Shown here piece by piece: positions 7,909 to 17,818 of a stretch of 64,000 bases of DNA. The DNA lies in the NCBI GenBank assembly GCA_900551745.1, contig URXA01000002.1:124001-188000 (forward strand), given 5' to 3'. Source of the DNA: an uncultured Phascolarctobacterium sp. Its GTDB lineage: Bacteria > Bacillota > Negativicutes > Acidaminococcales > Acidaminococcaceae. The position numbers and the translations under genes were made by a program. Position 1 is the first letter of the stretch, and each line of letters starts with the position of its first letter. Under the pieces are notes generated by a model, which was not told the DNA's origin, ran no database searches, and worked only from the letters and a program-made list of their open reading frames with translations.

Positions 7909-9395
7909 CAAAATTGACCGCCTCCTACTATCCGTACTGCCTGAGCCAGCAGTTTTTCCAAATAAGGTATTTCACCGATTCCGGCACCTATGATGATGCT
8001 CCCTAAAAGCAGCGCTGCCAGAAACGGCGTATCCGCATTCTCAAGCAAGTCCCCTACAGGCTTTCGTTTAGCTTTATCACACAGCATTCGTAAGGCATGG
8101 TACAAAATACCGATCAGTATCCCGGCAAGCAGAACAATGATCACTATGCCCAACAGATAGTGCCCGCTTAAAAACAAACTGTATAAAATATAAAATTTAC
8201 TGAAAAACAAACCCAACGGCGGCATACCTAAAATCCCAATAATGCCCAGCAGCCAAAACGTCGCAGTATGAGGTACATCCCTGATCATTCCATGAATACG
8301 CATCATATTTTTAGTCTGATATTCCTGCACTATAGTACCAGCTATATAGAACAATACAAATTTGATCAGTGCATGATTAAACATATGCACTAAGGTCGCG
8401 CCAATAGAAAGCTGGCTGAAAACACCGATCCCAGCTATCATCAGACCTATATTTTCCATTGAGGAATAAGCCAGCATACGCTTGATGTCGCGCTGCACTA
8501 CTACAAACGGTACAGCCACAGCAATGGTCAGTACCGCAAATGTCAGGCACAGCGTACTGATAAATTCTACACCTACAGTCGGCATCACAACTACGATGTT
8601 ACGCAGTAATACATAAATAGCGCAGGTACATAAAGCCCCGGATAAAAGGCCGCTGGTCAGAGACGGAGCTTCTGAATATGCATCAGGCAGCCATGTATGC
8701 ATCGGAGCCATACCGATTTTAGTACCATAACCAATAAAAATAAATAAAAAAGCCAGCTTTGTCAGCGACGGATTAAGGCGTTCTGCATGTTCGGTCAGCC
8801 ACAGCCAGCTCAACGCTTTTTCAGCCCCAAGTGCCGAAATCTGCGCATAATACAGGATCATTGTTCCCAAAAGTGCCAGACAAATACCAACAGTACAAAC
8901 CATCACATATTTCCAGGTTGCTTCCAGAGCACTGCGGGTAAATTTAAATGATACCAAAAAAGCAGACACCAACGTTGTCGCCTCGATAGCGACCCACATC
9001 AATCCCAGATTTTTTACCATCAGTACCAAAAACATAGTCCAAACAAACATCTGGAACAAAGCATAATAACGGCCAATCAAACCAGGCGTACGACTAAGAT
9101 AGCCACGGCTGTGCTCGCGCAGCAGATATGACTTGGAAACCCATGCTGCCGCCACATATAAAGCTGTAATGATCAGTATTACCCAGACATTAAGCGCGTC
9201 TAGATAAACATATTCACTGTTAAAAGGCTGTGTCGGCGTAAAACGCTGTGCTAAAAGAATAACTGCAACGCCTACAGCAGCAGCAGTCAAGCGATTAAGC
9301 CAGTGCAGCAAACTGCCGCTGCCCAAAACACCGCTGACAGCTAAAGCCGCACAGACCACCGGCAAAGCAAAAATTATATAAATCAGCTCCAGCAT
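7908..9395 (-). CDS. hyfF: Hydrogenase-4 subunit F, antiporter-like membrane protein
   Basis: A 495-residue polytopic membrane protein of the proton-conducting NADH-quinone oxidoreductase/Mrp antiporter family (about 14 hydrophobic segments). The family lysine and glutamate regions are visible: VAIEATTL near residue 136 and GTKIGMAPMHTWLPDAYSEA near 224. It should form part of the ion-pumping arm of the hydrogenase. It starts four bases after the hyfE stop and its own stop overlaps hyfG, showing tight operon packing. Confidence 0.9.
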   Translation of the reverse strand: MLELIYIIFALPVVCAALAVSGVLGSGSLLHWLNRLTAAAVGVAVILLAQRFTPTQPFNSEYVYLDALNVWVILIITALYVAAAWVSKSYLLREHSRGYLSRTPGLIGRYYALFQMFVWTMFLVLMVKNLGLMWVAIEATTLVSAFLVSFKFTRSALEATWKYVMVCTVGICLALLGTMILYYAQISALGAEKALSWLWLTEHAERLNPSLTKLAFLFIFIGYGTKIGMAPMHTWLPDAYSEAPSLTSGLLSGALCTCAIYVLLRNIVVVMPTVGVEFISTLCLTFAVLTIAVAVPFVVVQRDIKRMLAYSSMENIGLMIAGIGVFSQLSIGATLVHMFNHALIKFVLFYIAGTIVQEYQTKNMMRIHGMIRDVPHTATFWLLGIIGILGMPPLGLFFSKFYILYSLFLSGHYLLGIVIIVLLAGILIGILYHALRMLCDKAKRKPVGDLLENADTPFLAALLLGSIIIGAGIGEIPYLEKLLAQAVRIVGGGQF

Positions 9396-9399
9396 CCCG

Positions 9400-10032
9400 T
9401 CACCCCTTCAGCTTTCTCAACACATTGGTATCTGTCGTCATAAACGACAAACGCAGACGGTTAGTCAGTATTACCAGCACCATAACAGCAATCAGCACGT
9501 CCAAAAAAATCCCCATTTCTATAACCAGAGGCAGACCTTCCGTCATCGCCATCCCTAAAAGATAAATACCATTCTCCATTGTTATCAAGCCTATCATCTG
9601 CATAATAGCTCGGCTGCGCATAACGATCAGCGTCAGACCAGTCAAAATCATTACGATGGAAAGCGCCAGAATATCGCGACCGTCTACTCCCGGCAGCATT
9701 TTATCAACAATAAGATAACTCAGCACCAGAAAAAATGCACTTGCGGCAGTTGAATAATTAACATTGATCTCTGAACTGAGCTCACGCTCATCAGCCAGCT
9801 TACTGACAAGCCGCAGCATTGCATAAGGCACTAAAAGTACTTTTACGATAATTGTCAGCAGTCCAGGAGCATAAATATGAATCCCATCTCCATGTGCAAT
9901 ACCGGAAATAAAGCAGGCAAGAGCAATAACAGCCGATTGAATACTAAGGCAGATGATTGCCCGGCGCAGGTCCATAATACGGGTCTGCAAAAAGACAACG
10001 AATAATAAGACGATTACCAAAAAATTCATCAT
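9400..10032 (-). CDS. hyfE: Hydrogenase-4 component E
   Basis: A 210-residue membrane protein with about seven hydrophobic helices, similar in length and helix pattern to HyfE; the second half resembles NuoK (for example GLITMENGIYLLGMAMTEG near residue 151, with a membrane glutamate). It belongs to the membrane arm of the hydrogenase complex. Two adjacent ATG codons follow AAGGAGGGG; either the first (10032) or the second is the start. Confidence 0.87.
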   Translation of the reverse strand: MMNFLVIVLLFVVFLQTRIMDLRRAIICLSIQSAVIALACFISGIAHGDGIHIYAPGLLTIIVKVLLVPYAMLRLVSKLADERELSSEINVNYSTAASAFFLVLSYLIVDKMLPGVDGRDILALSIVMILTGLTLIVMRSRAIMQMIGLITMENGIYLLGMAMTEGLPLVIEMGIFLDVLIAVMVLVILTNRLRLSFMTTDTNVLRKLKG

Positions 10033-10040
10033 ACCCCTCC

Positions 10041-10925
10041 TTACTGCGCTACAATTGCCAGCAGCAGTAAAATGCCGGCTGCGGACAGATATACGCGAAC
10101 CTTGAACAGACGCATTTTATTCTTCAGAGTTTCCATCACACTTACCGCTGTCGCTGCCAAGAGCACTTTCACTGCCAAAGGCAGTGAAAGCGGCAGATAC
10201 AACAACGCAAACAAGACCAAAAACACTAATGTTTTCAGCATGCTTGCCCAATGGATCACTGCCAGCAACCGTCCGGAATATTCAAGGAGCATACACTCGT
10301 GAATCATTGTCAGTTCCAAATGCGTATCAGGATTATCGACAGGAATTCTTCCATTCTCAGCCAGCAGCAGGCAAAAGAAAGCAATACATGTCAGTACGCT
10401 GGCTACGCTTAAATAAACCGCCTGAAAATCAAGCGCCATTCCCGCTAAAGTTGTGCTGCCACTGCGCAGCGCATTCACCAGTACAGCCAGCAAGATTACA
10501 GGTTCTGCTAAAACAGAAATATAAATTTCACGGGATCCCCCCATGCCGCCAAACGCCGTAGCCGTATCCAATGATGATAAAGTCATAAAAAAGCGTCCCA
10601 GCGTCAGTACACTAATAAAAACAAAGACATCTCCAAAACTGAATTGAGTTCCGAAGAAGCTAGGCAGCATAGCCGCTGCCACTACTACACTGGCAAAATA
10701 TACCAGCGGCGCAATAATAAAAATCAAGCTGGTATGAGGCGTAAGTATTGTAGGCTTCTGCCACCATTTATAAAGATCGAAATATTCCTGAAAAATACTG
10801 GAACCGATACGATTCTGCAGCAAGGCTTTCACTTTTTTGATGATACCGGCAACTAAAGGAGCGCTGCCCAAAAACAGCAACACTTGTGCCAGCATCCAGC
10901 CTAAATCATAAATATGCATAGCCAT
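10041..10925 (-). CDS. hyfC: Hydrogenase-4 component C (NuoH-like)
   Basis: A 294-residue membrane protein of the complex I subunit 1 (NuoH/HycD/HyfC) family that links the hydrophilic arm to the ion-pumping subunits. The conserved cytoplasmic segments are visible: LLQNRIGSSIFQEYFDLYKW near residues 36-55, GGSREIYISVLAEP near 129-142, and NGRIPVDNPDTHLELTMIHE near 191-210. The ATG follows the hyfB stop codon directly, so translation is probably coupled. Confidence 0.92.
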   Translation of the reverse strand: MAMHIYDLGWMLAQVLLFLGSAPLVAGIIKKVKALLQNRIGSSIFQEYFDLYKWWQKPTILTPHTSLIFIIAPLVYFASVVVAAAMLPSFFGTQFSFGDVFVFISVLTLGRFFMTLSSLDTATAFGGMGGSREIYISVLAEPVILLAVLVNALRSGSTTLAGMALDFQAVYLSVASVLTCIAFFCLLLAENGRIPVDNPDTHLELTMIHECMLLEYSGRLLAVIHWASMLKTLVFLVLFALLYLPLSLPLAVKVLLAATAVSVMETLKNKMRLFKVRVYLSAAGILLLLAIVAQ

Positions 10926-12920
10926 TTACATCGCCCCCCAAATCAAAACAAAAAGCATCGCCACCATTACATAACTGATATACAGACGTACGCTGCCCTG
11001 CTGAATCCGGCGCAGAAAAGATGCCGACCAGACCATATAGTGCTGGATCGGTACATATAGCTTTTCTGTAAACTGATCCGGGATCGATAATTTATATTCC
11101 AGCTGCCGCCCAAAATACGGATTGCCCTTTTTCAGATAGGTTGCCGTTCGCTTTGGCTTCAGCAAAAAATCAAAAGCACGGCGCAGCGGCTTGGAAAAAC
11201 CAGTAGCTGAATATTGCTGGCGCGCTGTAGGATAAGTACCGCAGTTCCAAGTAATTTCACGATGAACAAAGCTTTTAGAGCCGCAGGTCATAAGGGCCAC
11301 AGCCAGTAAAACAACCGACAGTACAGCCAACAGCAGTAACGGTGCATAGGCCGCATAACTGCCGCTGCCAAACCACCAGACCTTCTGCACATCTGCAAAA
11401 CTGCGCCAAAGCGTTTGCTGGTTCTGCACTGCCGTCTGCAGCACAGCGACTACCGGCCCCGGGACAATACCAAGCAGCAATACCAATATTGCCGCCAATC
11501 CCATTCCCAAACGCATCGACCAATCGCTTTCGTGAACACGTTCTACGAGTCTGCTTCGATTCCGTCCCAAAAAGACTACTCCATAAAGACGCACAAAGCA
11601 ACCAACTGCTAAAGCACTTGCTAAACCGAACAGAACAAAAGCCAGTGCTCCCAAAAGCCGCAGTCCCTGTCCTTCGCTGCTGCCGGCCAAAGTCACAAAA
11701 CTCTGCAGTGCGAGCCACTCTCCCACAAAACCACCTGTCAGAGGCAGGGCAGACAAACCCATCGAACCTACCAGTGTAAAAACAGCAGTCCATGGCATCA
11801 ATTTACCCAAGCCACCCATTTTTTCAATATCCTTACTATCGGTGGCATGCATTACAGCCCCTGCCGACATAAACAACAGTGATTTCATCACCGAGTGGTT
11901 CAAGGAATGTACCACAGCAGCCAAAAAACCAATTAATGCATAGTCATGCCGCGGTGTTGTAATAAGTACCATCCCACAACCAAAAGCTCCAAAAATAATC
12001 CCCATATTTTCTACGGATGAATATGCTAAAATCCTTTTGATGTCTTTTTCCATTTGTGCATATAAAGCACCCAAAACTGCTGATAACAGACCTACCACCA
12101 GCACAAAAACCCCCCACCAGAATTCCGTCGGACCGAGAAACTGAAAAATAAAACGTCCGAAACCATATAAGGCTATTTTCAGCATAACGCCGCTCATCAG
12201 TGCCGAAACATGACTTGGTGCAGCAGGATGCGCATTAGGCAGCCACACATGCAGCGGCAATAATCCCGCTTTTAATGCAAAACCGGCAAAAGCAGTGATA
12301 AACGCCGCATTACGAACATTATCACTCAACACTCCCTGACCGAGCACAGCAAAATCTAAAGAACCTGCCTGACTGCCTATCAGCAGAAAGGCAATCATGA
12401 TTGCCGCTGTTCCGATATGGGTCATAACCAAATATTGATATGCTGCATTATGTACAGCCTTTTTTTCAGCTTCGTGGTTGACCAGCAGAAAGCTTACTAC
12501 GGCCATCAGCTCCCAAGCCAGTAAAAAACTGAAAACATCAGCAGCCAGTAAAACCAGCACCATAGAAAGCAAAAATGCATTCCAGAGCCCTCCCAAAAGT
12601 CTCAGCCTTTTACCCAGATAGCTTTTCGCATAACCCCAAGCATAAATGCTCGTCACTGTTCCTGCCAAGCCCGTAATCAGTAAAAAAACTGCACTCCACC
12701 GATCAGCATCGAAAGTAAAAAATGCCCAGCTGCCGCTCAGCAGGCTCCCACTCCCCTGCATCAGATATGCTGCAGACTGATACAGCAGAGCTCCGCTGCC
12801 AAATACTGCTGCCAAAACAGCACAGTAATGTGCCGCCAGCTCCATCTTTTTTGGAAACAATGCCGTAGCGGCTCCCATACCATACACAGCAAGCGTTATA
12901 TATATAAGTTCCATTCTCAT
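10926..12920 (-). CDS. hyfB: Hydrogenase-4 component B (NuoL-like antiporter subunit)
   Basis: A 664-residue membrane protein of the NuoL/HyfB/MrpA family with about 14-16 helices. Key regions include LLAWELMAVVSFLLVNHE near residues 133-150 (conserved glutamate) and FALKAGLLPLHVWLPNAHPAAPS around 215-237 (conserved lysine). It is the first gene of the six-gene operon hyfB-C-E-F-G-fusion. No hyfD-type third antiporter, no hyfA and no formate dehydrogenase gene are adjacent. A second in-frame ATG at 12914 has better spacing from GAGG and may be the actual start. Confidence 0.92.
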   Translation of the reverse strand: MRMELIYITLAVYGMGAATALFPKKMELAAHYCAVLAAVFGSGALLYQSAAYLMQGSGSLLSGSWAFFTFDADRWSAVFLLITGLAGTVTSIYAWGYAKSYLGKRLRLLGGLWNAFLLSMVLVLLAADVFSFLLAWELMAVVSFLLVNHEAEKKAVHNAAYQYLVMTHIGTAAIMIAFLLIGSQAGSLDFAVLGQGVLSDNVRNAAFITAFAGFALKAGLLPLHVWLPNAHPAAPSHVSALMSGVMLKIALYGFGRFIFQFLGPTEFWWGVFVLVVGLLSAVLGALYAQMEKDIKRILAYSSVENMGIIFGAFGCGMVLITTPRHDYALIGFLAAVVHSLNHSVMKSLLFMSAGAVMHATDSKDIEKMGGLGKLMPWTAVFTLVGSMGLSALPLTGGFVGEWLALQSFVTLAGSSEGQGLRLLGALAFVLFGLASALAVGCFVRLYGVVFLGRNRSRLVERVHESDWSMRLGMGLAAILVLLLGIVPGPVVAVLQTAVQNQQTLWRSFADVQKVWWFGSGSYAAYAPLLLLAVLSVVLLAVALMTCGSKSFVHREITWNCGTYPTARQQYSATGFSKPLRRAFDFLLKPKRTATYLKKGNPYFGRQLEYKLSIPDQFTEKLYVPIQHYMVWSASFLRRIQQGSVRLYISYVMVAMLFVLIWGAM

Positions 12921-12966
12921 CTACCTCACATTTAAAAATCAAAAAAGCTTATAAAAAAACGAATAT

Positions 12967-12975
12967 ATTATACCA
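12967..12975 (-). promoter_or_regulatory. Extended -10 promoter element upstream of hyfB
   Basis: On the minus strand the sequence reads TGG-TATAAT, an extended -10 box, with TATAAT at 12972-12967. It is about 50 bases before hyfB. No strong -35 is present, as is common for extended -10 promoters. Confidence 0.5.
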
Positions 12976-13037
12976 CATTCCTCATGATTTCGCACTCATA
13001 AATATTAACAAACCCTTGTAAAATCTACGTTAATACA

Positions 13038-13073
13038 AAAAAATCCTATTTGCATACGCAAATAGGATTTTTG
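13038..13073 (-). terminator. Terminator after the amidohydrolase gene
   Basis: A 14-bp A/T-flanked stem (AAAATCCTATTTGC from 13040 with GCAAATAGGATTTT) lies just past the amidohydrolase stop on the minus strand and ends in a T-run on that strand. Confidence 0.75.
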
Positions 13074-13079
13074 TAGCTT

Positions 13080-13952
13080 TTATAAAATTTTCTGTATACG
13101 GCTATAAACCCGTAAAGCATTTCTGTAAAAAAATGCTTCCTGATGTTCTTCCGGGATCAATTGGCGCATTATCGCTATATAATCAGGAATATTGACTAAC
13201 GGCCAATCACTGCCATACATCAATTTGTCCCAGCGGTTCATATAACGCAGCCACATACCCAAATAATCAAAATAACCCTGATTCTGCCTATAAAAATGCG
13301 GCCCCGGTATTCCTTCCAATAAGCCGGACAAATCTATAGCCACATTATCATTTTTCGTAGCCACCTCAGTTGCGTCAAGCAGCCATGGATTTCCACAGTG
13401 ACAGATAACAAACTGCACGTCTGGAAAATCAGCAGCTACCTCATCCACCGTCAACGGGTGGGCATAACGCAGTTTAGCCGCAGGCGTTGCTGTATCGCCT
13501 GTATGCACTGCAACAGGCACATTATAATGCCGGGCCAATTCAAACAGCGGATAATGACGTTCATCATAAATAAATACCGGCCGGTAACCTGGATAAAACT
13601 TTAGACCCAGACAATGAGGATCACTCAGATAGTACTCAAATTCCTGAGCTGTTTTTTCAGCATTTTCCAGTGTGATATCTTCACTTTTTACACCTAAGCA
13701 ATAACCCATTGAAAGAGGCTGGTTATAATTTTTCTCATCAAAAGGACCATTTAGATTGATCAGTCTCGGTGTACTGCCGCCGTAACGACTGAGAGCATCT
13801 TCAGAATTACCCATCGCCACAGCAAAAACAATATTATTCTCTTGACATATCTGCTGCCAACAAGCCGCAGTATTTGCATGTCCGGCATTTTCTGCGACCT
13901 CATAAAACTTGTCTATATCATAATAATGCATATGCGCGTCAATGATTTTCAT
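13080..13952 (-). CDS. Amidohydrolase-family protein (TIM barrel)
   Basis: A 290-residue soluble metal-dependent hydrolase of the amidohydrolase-2 type. The N-terminal metal motif DAHMHYYD (Asp5, His7, His9), a GLKFYPGYRP segment, VICHCGNPW and the late YGSDWP aspartate motif are all visible. The substrate is unknown; relatives act as decarboxylases or lactonases. The start is placed at ATG 13952 behind AGAAGGT; a GTG three codons upstream is less likely because of spacing. It stands alone between the hyf operon and pheT with its own terminator. Confidence 0.82.
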   Translation of the reverse strand: MKIIDAHMHYYDIDKFYEVAENAGHANTAACWQQICQENNIVFAVAMGNSEDALSRYGGSTPRLINLNGPFDEKNYNQPLSMGYCLGVKSEDITLENAEKTAQEFEYYLSDPHCLGLKFYPGYRPVFIYDERHYPLFELARHYNVPVAVHTGDTATPAAKLRYAHPLTVDEVAADFPDVQFVICHCGNPWLLDATEVATKNDNVAIDLSGLLEGIPGPHFYRQNQGYFDYLGMWLRYMNRWDKLMYGSDWPLVNIPDYIAIMRQLIPEEHQEAFFYRNALRVYSRIQKIL

Positions 13953-14024
13953 AAAATGCACCTTCTTTCATACAATTCCATTATAACACCTTTGACGATA
14001 GCCGACGCAGTTTTATTATTTACG

Positions 14025-14056
14025 AAAAAACAGCCCTTATTTATAAAGGGCTGTTA
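14025..14056 (-). terminator. Terminator after pheT
   Basis: AACAGCCCTT (14029-14038) pairs with AAGGGCTGTT (14046-14055); on the minus strand the stem is followed by six T. It lies about 15 bases after the pheT stop. Confidence 0.8.
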
Positions 14057-14068
14057 AAAAATCATTTA

Positions 14069-16501
14069 TCAGGATCTTAATTTAGCTTTGTATTCTTCGC
14101 CTACTTTGTCAACTACATTTTTAATTACAGTATCTATCTCCGTATCAGTCAATGTACGATCACCGGCCTGAAAAGTCAGGTTAAAGGCCATGGATTTACA
14201 GCCGTCTGCTACCTGCTTACCAGTATACACATCAAAAACCTTTACATCAGCCAAAAGCTCGCCTGCATTGGCACGAATCACACCTTCAAGCTCGAGCATA
14301 CTTACTTCCAACGGTACAACGACAGCTATATCACGCGAAGTACCGGGAAATTTAGGCAGATGTTTATATTTAGGCACCTTAACAGCAGCAGCGACCAAAG
14401 GTTCGATTGCCAGCTCCAGAACATAGGTTTCACTGCTCAGTTCAAAGTTAGCAGCAACCGTGGGATGCACTTCACCGAAATAACCAATCATCTCTCCCTG
14501 ATATTCGATTGCGCAGCTCTTCCCTGGATGCAGATATGGCTGTGTTGCCAGTATCAGCTTGTAATCAGTGACCTGTAATTTGCTCAAAAGTCCTTCTACG
14601 ACACCTTTCATGTCATAAAAGTCAACATTATCTTTTTCTTCAGTCCAGTTCAGCACATTACGTTTGCCGCTCATTGCAGCACACAGTACACGCTTTTCAA
14701 CAGGGAATTCTGCTAAAGGCAGCGCTTTCGGCAGATAAGTACGCCCGACTTCAAAAATTTTGACACTTTCACTTTGACGTGCCAAATTATAAGCAACTGT
14801 ACTTAAAATACTTGGTACTAAAGTAGTGCGCATAACTTTGAATTCATCACTGATAGGATTCATTACTTCAATAAACCGACGGCGTTCATCATCTGCAGGT
14901 AATTCCAGCTTGTCAAAAGCACCAGGATGGATAAAGCTGTAAGTCATAACCTCACTCAGTCCTACCGAAGCCAAATAATCCTCCACACTGTCGCGTACGT
15001 CCTCAATCACATCCTGACGCCCCTGTACCAAAGGCAGAGCAGGCATATGTGAGTCAATCTTATCATACGAATGCATCCGCGCGATCTCTTCACTGATATC
15101 AGCATCACAGGTCACATCATAACGCCAGCTGGGTGCTGTAACGATCAGATCTTCGCCTTCCTTATGTACTTCGAACTGCAGCTTCTGCAGAATAGAAATC
15201 ATTTCACCTGTATCTATCTCAACACCAATGCGGGTATTGATAGCAGACGGATTAACTTTAACAACAGCAGGCTGCACCTCAGCCGGATAAGCTTCCACAA
15301 TACCGCAGACAGTCTCGCAGGCGCCCATCTGTTCCAGCAAATGTGCTGCACGATTAAGCGCATTGTGAGTCAGCACGGTATCAACACCGCGCTCGAAGCG
15401 CCCCGACGCTTCGCTGCGTAATCCTAATGCTTTAGAAGTGCGGCGAATAGAAGGTCCGTTAAAAGCAGCAGCTTCTAACATAACATTTACGGTATCGGCA
15501 GTAACTTCAGTTTCCAAACCACCCATAACACCGCCCAGGCCTACCGCATGTTCAGTATCAGCAATAGTGATCATGCTGGAATCAAGGTTCCGCTCCTGAT
15601 TATCCAGCGTCACCAGCTTCTCACCTTCAGCAGCACGCCGAACGATCAGCGTATGTCCGCTGACCCTGTCATAATCATAGGCATGCATCGGCTGCCCTAA
15701 TTCCAGCATTACATAGTTAGTCACATCGACAACATTACTGATGGGGCGCATACCGCAGGCACGCAGATGCTTCTGCATCCACTCCGGAGACTGGCCGATT
15801 TTAATATTTTTCAATATCCGCACAGCAAAACGACTGCACAGATCCGCCGCCTGCACATCTACTTTCGCCATTTCGGAAGCATTGCCGCCGGCAGTTTCCT
15901 GTACGCTCATATCTGGCATTCTGAATTCCGTATCCAATACAGCAGCAGCTTCACGGGCCAGACCAATGATATTTGTACAATCACCGCGGTTGGCTGTCAG
16001 GTCAATATCCAACACCACGTCATCCAGTCCCAAAATCTTTTTTATATCCACGCCAATCGGTGTATCCTTCGGCAGGATGAAAATACCATTGCGCTGCTCC
16101 GGCAGCAAAAGCTTAGCATCAATGCCCAGCTCTTCAGCGCTGCACAACATTCCAAAAGAATCAAGTCCGCGCATTTTTGCTTTTTTAAGCTTCATTCCAC
16201 TTGGAAGCTGCGATCCAACAACTGCAACCGGTACAATATCGTCTTGATGGACATTTTGCGCGCCAGTCAGAATCTGTACGATCTCACCGCTGCCGTAATC
16301 CATCATACAAATCCACAAATGATCAGAATTAGGATGCCGCTCAATCTGTGTTACTTTACCAGTAACAACGCCTTCCAACCCCGCTCCCAGATAGTTCACG
16401 CTTTCAACTTCCAGCCCTACGCGTGTCAGTTTTTCAGCCAACTCTTCAGGAGTGACGTTAATATCAACATATTTTTTTAACCAGTCAATAGATGCTAACA
16501 T
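14069..16501 (-). CDS. pheT: Phenylalanyl-tRNA synthetase beta subunit
   Basis: The 810-residue non-catalytic subunit of the alpha2-beta2 PheRS. In order it shows an EMAP-type tRNA-binding domain (about 40-150), the B3/B4 editing domain, B5 domain, a degenerate class II core, and the ferredoxin-fold anticodon-binding domain at the C-terminus (FPGTSRDIAVVVP near 716). Length is typical. It follows pheS by 11 bases in one operon under a T-box leader. Confidence 0.97.
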   Translation of the reverse strand: MLASIDWLKKYVDINVTPEELAEKLTRVGLEVESVNYLGAGLEGVVTGKVTQIERHPNSDHLWICMMDYGSGEIVQILTGAQNVHQDDIVPVAVVGSQLPSGMKLKKAKMRGLDSFGMLCSAEELGIDAKLLLPEQRNGIFILPKDTPIGVDIKKILGLDDVVLDIDLTANRGDCTNIIGLAREAAAVLDTEFRMPDMSVQETAGGNASEMAKVDVQAADLCSRFAVRILKNIKIGQSPEWMQKHLRACGMRPISNVVDVTNYVMLELGQPMHAYDYDRVSGHTLIVRRAAEGEKLVTLDNQERNLDSSMITIADTEHAVGLGGVMGGLETEVTADTVNVMLEAAAFNGPSIRRTSKALGLRSEASGRFERGVDTVLTHNALNRAAHLLEQMGACETVCGIVEAYPAEVQPAVVKVNPSAINTRIGVEIDTGEMISILQKLQFEVHKEGEDLIVTAPSWRYDVTCDADISEEIARMHSYDKIDSHMPALPLVQGRQDVIEDVRDSVEDYLASVGLSEVMTYSFIHPGAFDKLELPADDERRRFIEVMNPISDEFKVMRTTLVPSILSTVAYNLARQSESVKIFEVGRTYLPKALPLAEFPVEKRVLCAAMSGKRNVLNWTEEKDNVDFYDMKGVVEGLLSKLQVTDYKLILATQPYLHPGKSCAIEYQGEMIGYFGEVHPTVAANFELSSETYVLELAIEPLVAAAVKVPKYKHLPKFPGTSRDIAVVVPLEVSMLELEGVIRANAGELLADVKVFDVYTGKQVADGCKSMAFNLTFQAGDRTLTDTEIDTVIKNVVDKVGEEYKAKLRS

Positions 16502-16512
16502 AATCTTCCTCC

Positions 16513-17538
16513 TTATTTGAACTGGCGGATAAACCGCAAATCATTTTCAAAGAATAAGCGCAGATCGTCAATGCCGTATTTAAGCATAGCGATGCGTTCA
16601 ACACCCATTCCAAAGGCATAACCATTAATTTTATCCGGATCGTAACCGCTCATCCGCAGCACATTGGGATGAACCATACCTGAGCCCAAAATCTCGAGCC
16701 AGCCTGAATTTTTGCAGACGCGGCAGCCTTTGCCGCCACAGATAACGCAGGAGATATCTACTTCGGCACTTGGTTCCGTAAAGGGGAAATAACTGGGGCG
16801 CAGGCGGATCTCCACACTACCGCCGAACATCTCTTTACAAAAGGTTTCCAGCGTCCCCTTTAAATCAGCAAGACTGATATTTTCACCAAGCACCAAACCT
16901 TCTACCTGATGAAACATCGGGGAATGAGTAGCATCATAATCGTTGCGGTAAACTGTTCCGGGGGCTATCATCCTGATCGGTGAGTCAGGCTCACAGGCCT
17001 GCATTGTACGAGCCTGCACCGGTGAAGTCTGGGTGCGCAGCAAAAATTTTTCAGTAATATAAAATGTATCCTGCATATCCCGTGCCGGATGATCCTGCGG
17101 CAGGTTCAAAGCTTCAAAGTTATAATAATCGCTTTCGATCTCGGGGCCTTCCATGACATCAAACCCCATCCGCATAAAAATCTTTTTGATCTCGCGCAGT
17201 GTCAGTGTCACCGGATGCAGATGCCCGCTGCTTTGTGTGCGTCCCGGCAAAGTAATGTCCACTTTTTCATTAGCCAGCTTTGCTTTTAAGGACTCTGCAT
17301 CTAAAACCTCAGTTTTGGCACTGATAGCCGCTTCCAAGGCACTTTTTACTTCGTTGACGATTTGTCCGATTTTCGGTCTTTCCTCTGCCGGCAATGCACC
17401 CATACCGCGCAGAATTTCTGTCATCGGGCCTTTTTTACCCAAATATTTGATGCGCAAATCTTTGAGTTCGTCTGGAGTCGTTACTGCTCCCAGCTCTGCC
17501 AGCGCTTGTTCTTTAAGTGCCTGCAATTCTTCTCTCAT
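16513..17538 (-). CDS. pheS: Phenylalanyl-tRNA synthetase alpha subunit
   Basis: The 341-residue catalytic subunit of PheRS. Class II motifs are visible: GFDVMEGPEIESDYYNFEAL (motif 1 region), YRNDYDATHSPMFHQVEGL (motif 2) and GMGVERIAML (motif 3) near the end. The start was taken at ATG 17538 because TAGGAGG lies just upstream; the longer open frame from 17610 runs backwards into the T-box/terminator and cannot be coding. Expression should rise when uncharged tRNA-Phe accumulates. Confidence 0.97.
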   Translation of the reverse strand: MREELQALKEQALAELGAVTTPDELKDLRIKYLGKKGPMTEILRGMGALPAEERPKIGQIVNEVKSALEAAISAKTEVLDAESLKAKLANEKVDITLPGRTQSSGHLHPVTLTLREIKKIFMRMGFDVMEGPEIESDYYNFEALNLPQDHPARDMQDTFYITEKFLLRTQTSPVQARTMQACEPDSPIRMIAPGTVYRNDYDATHSPMFHQVEGLVLGENISLADLKGTLETFCKEMFGGSVEIRLRPSYFPFTEPSAEVDISCVICGGKGCRVCKNSGWLEILGSGMVHPNVLRMSGYDPDKINGYAFGMGVERIAMLKYGIDDLRLFFENDLRFIRQFK

Positions 17539-17554
17539 GTTCTTCCTCCTATAA

Positions 17555-17800
17555 AAAAATAAAACTCCCGCCCCTGGTAAGGGGCGAAAGTTATGCTTCC
17601 GCGGTACCACCCTAATTTGTACTCTGCTGTCTTAACGCGACTGACGTTGCGCCTACAAGCTAAAGCCTTCAGCACAAACACTCACGAGTGAACTTCCGCT
17701 TTAGTGTATCGCAAGGCTTGCAGCCGTGGCCTCGCTCTCTGTGTCGCACTTCTGGCGTACTCTCTCGGTCATAGTGTCGAAAAAAATGGGGCGTATTCGA
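17555..17800 (-). promoter_or_regulatory. T-box leader of pheST
   Basis: On the minus strand the T-box core AGGGTGGTACCGC lies at 17613-17601, followed by a terminator stem (CGCCCCT/AGGGGCG, 17586-17569) and a T-rich tail. The upstream part has stem I features, including an AGTA box in GAGAGTACGCC and a GGCTGCAAGCC distal segment. A TTC triplet (Phe codon) at 17692-17690 is a candidate specifier. The family senses uncharged tRNA-Phe and prevents termination. Confidence 0.93.
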
Positions 17801-17818
17801 TTAACGCTACTTATTTTA

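Noticed and set aside
11275..11793. Overlapping open frames inside hyfB on both strands
   Set aside because: They are by-products of GC-rich codon use in hyfB; no ribosome-binding sites or protein-like composition.
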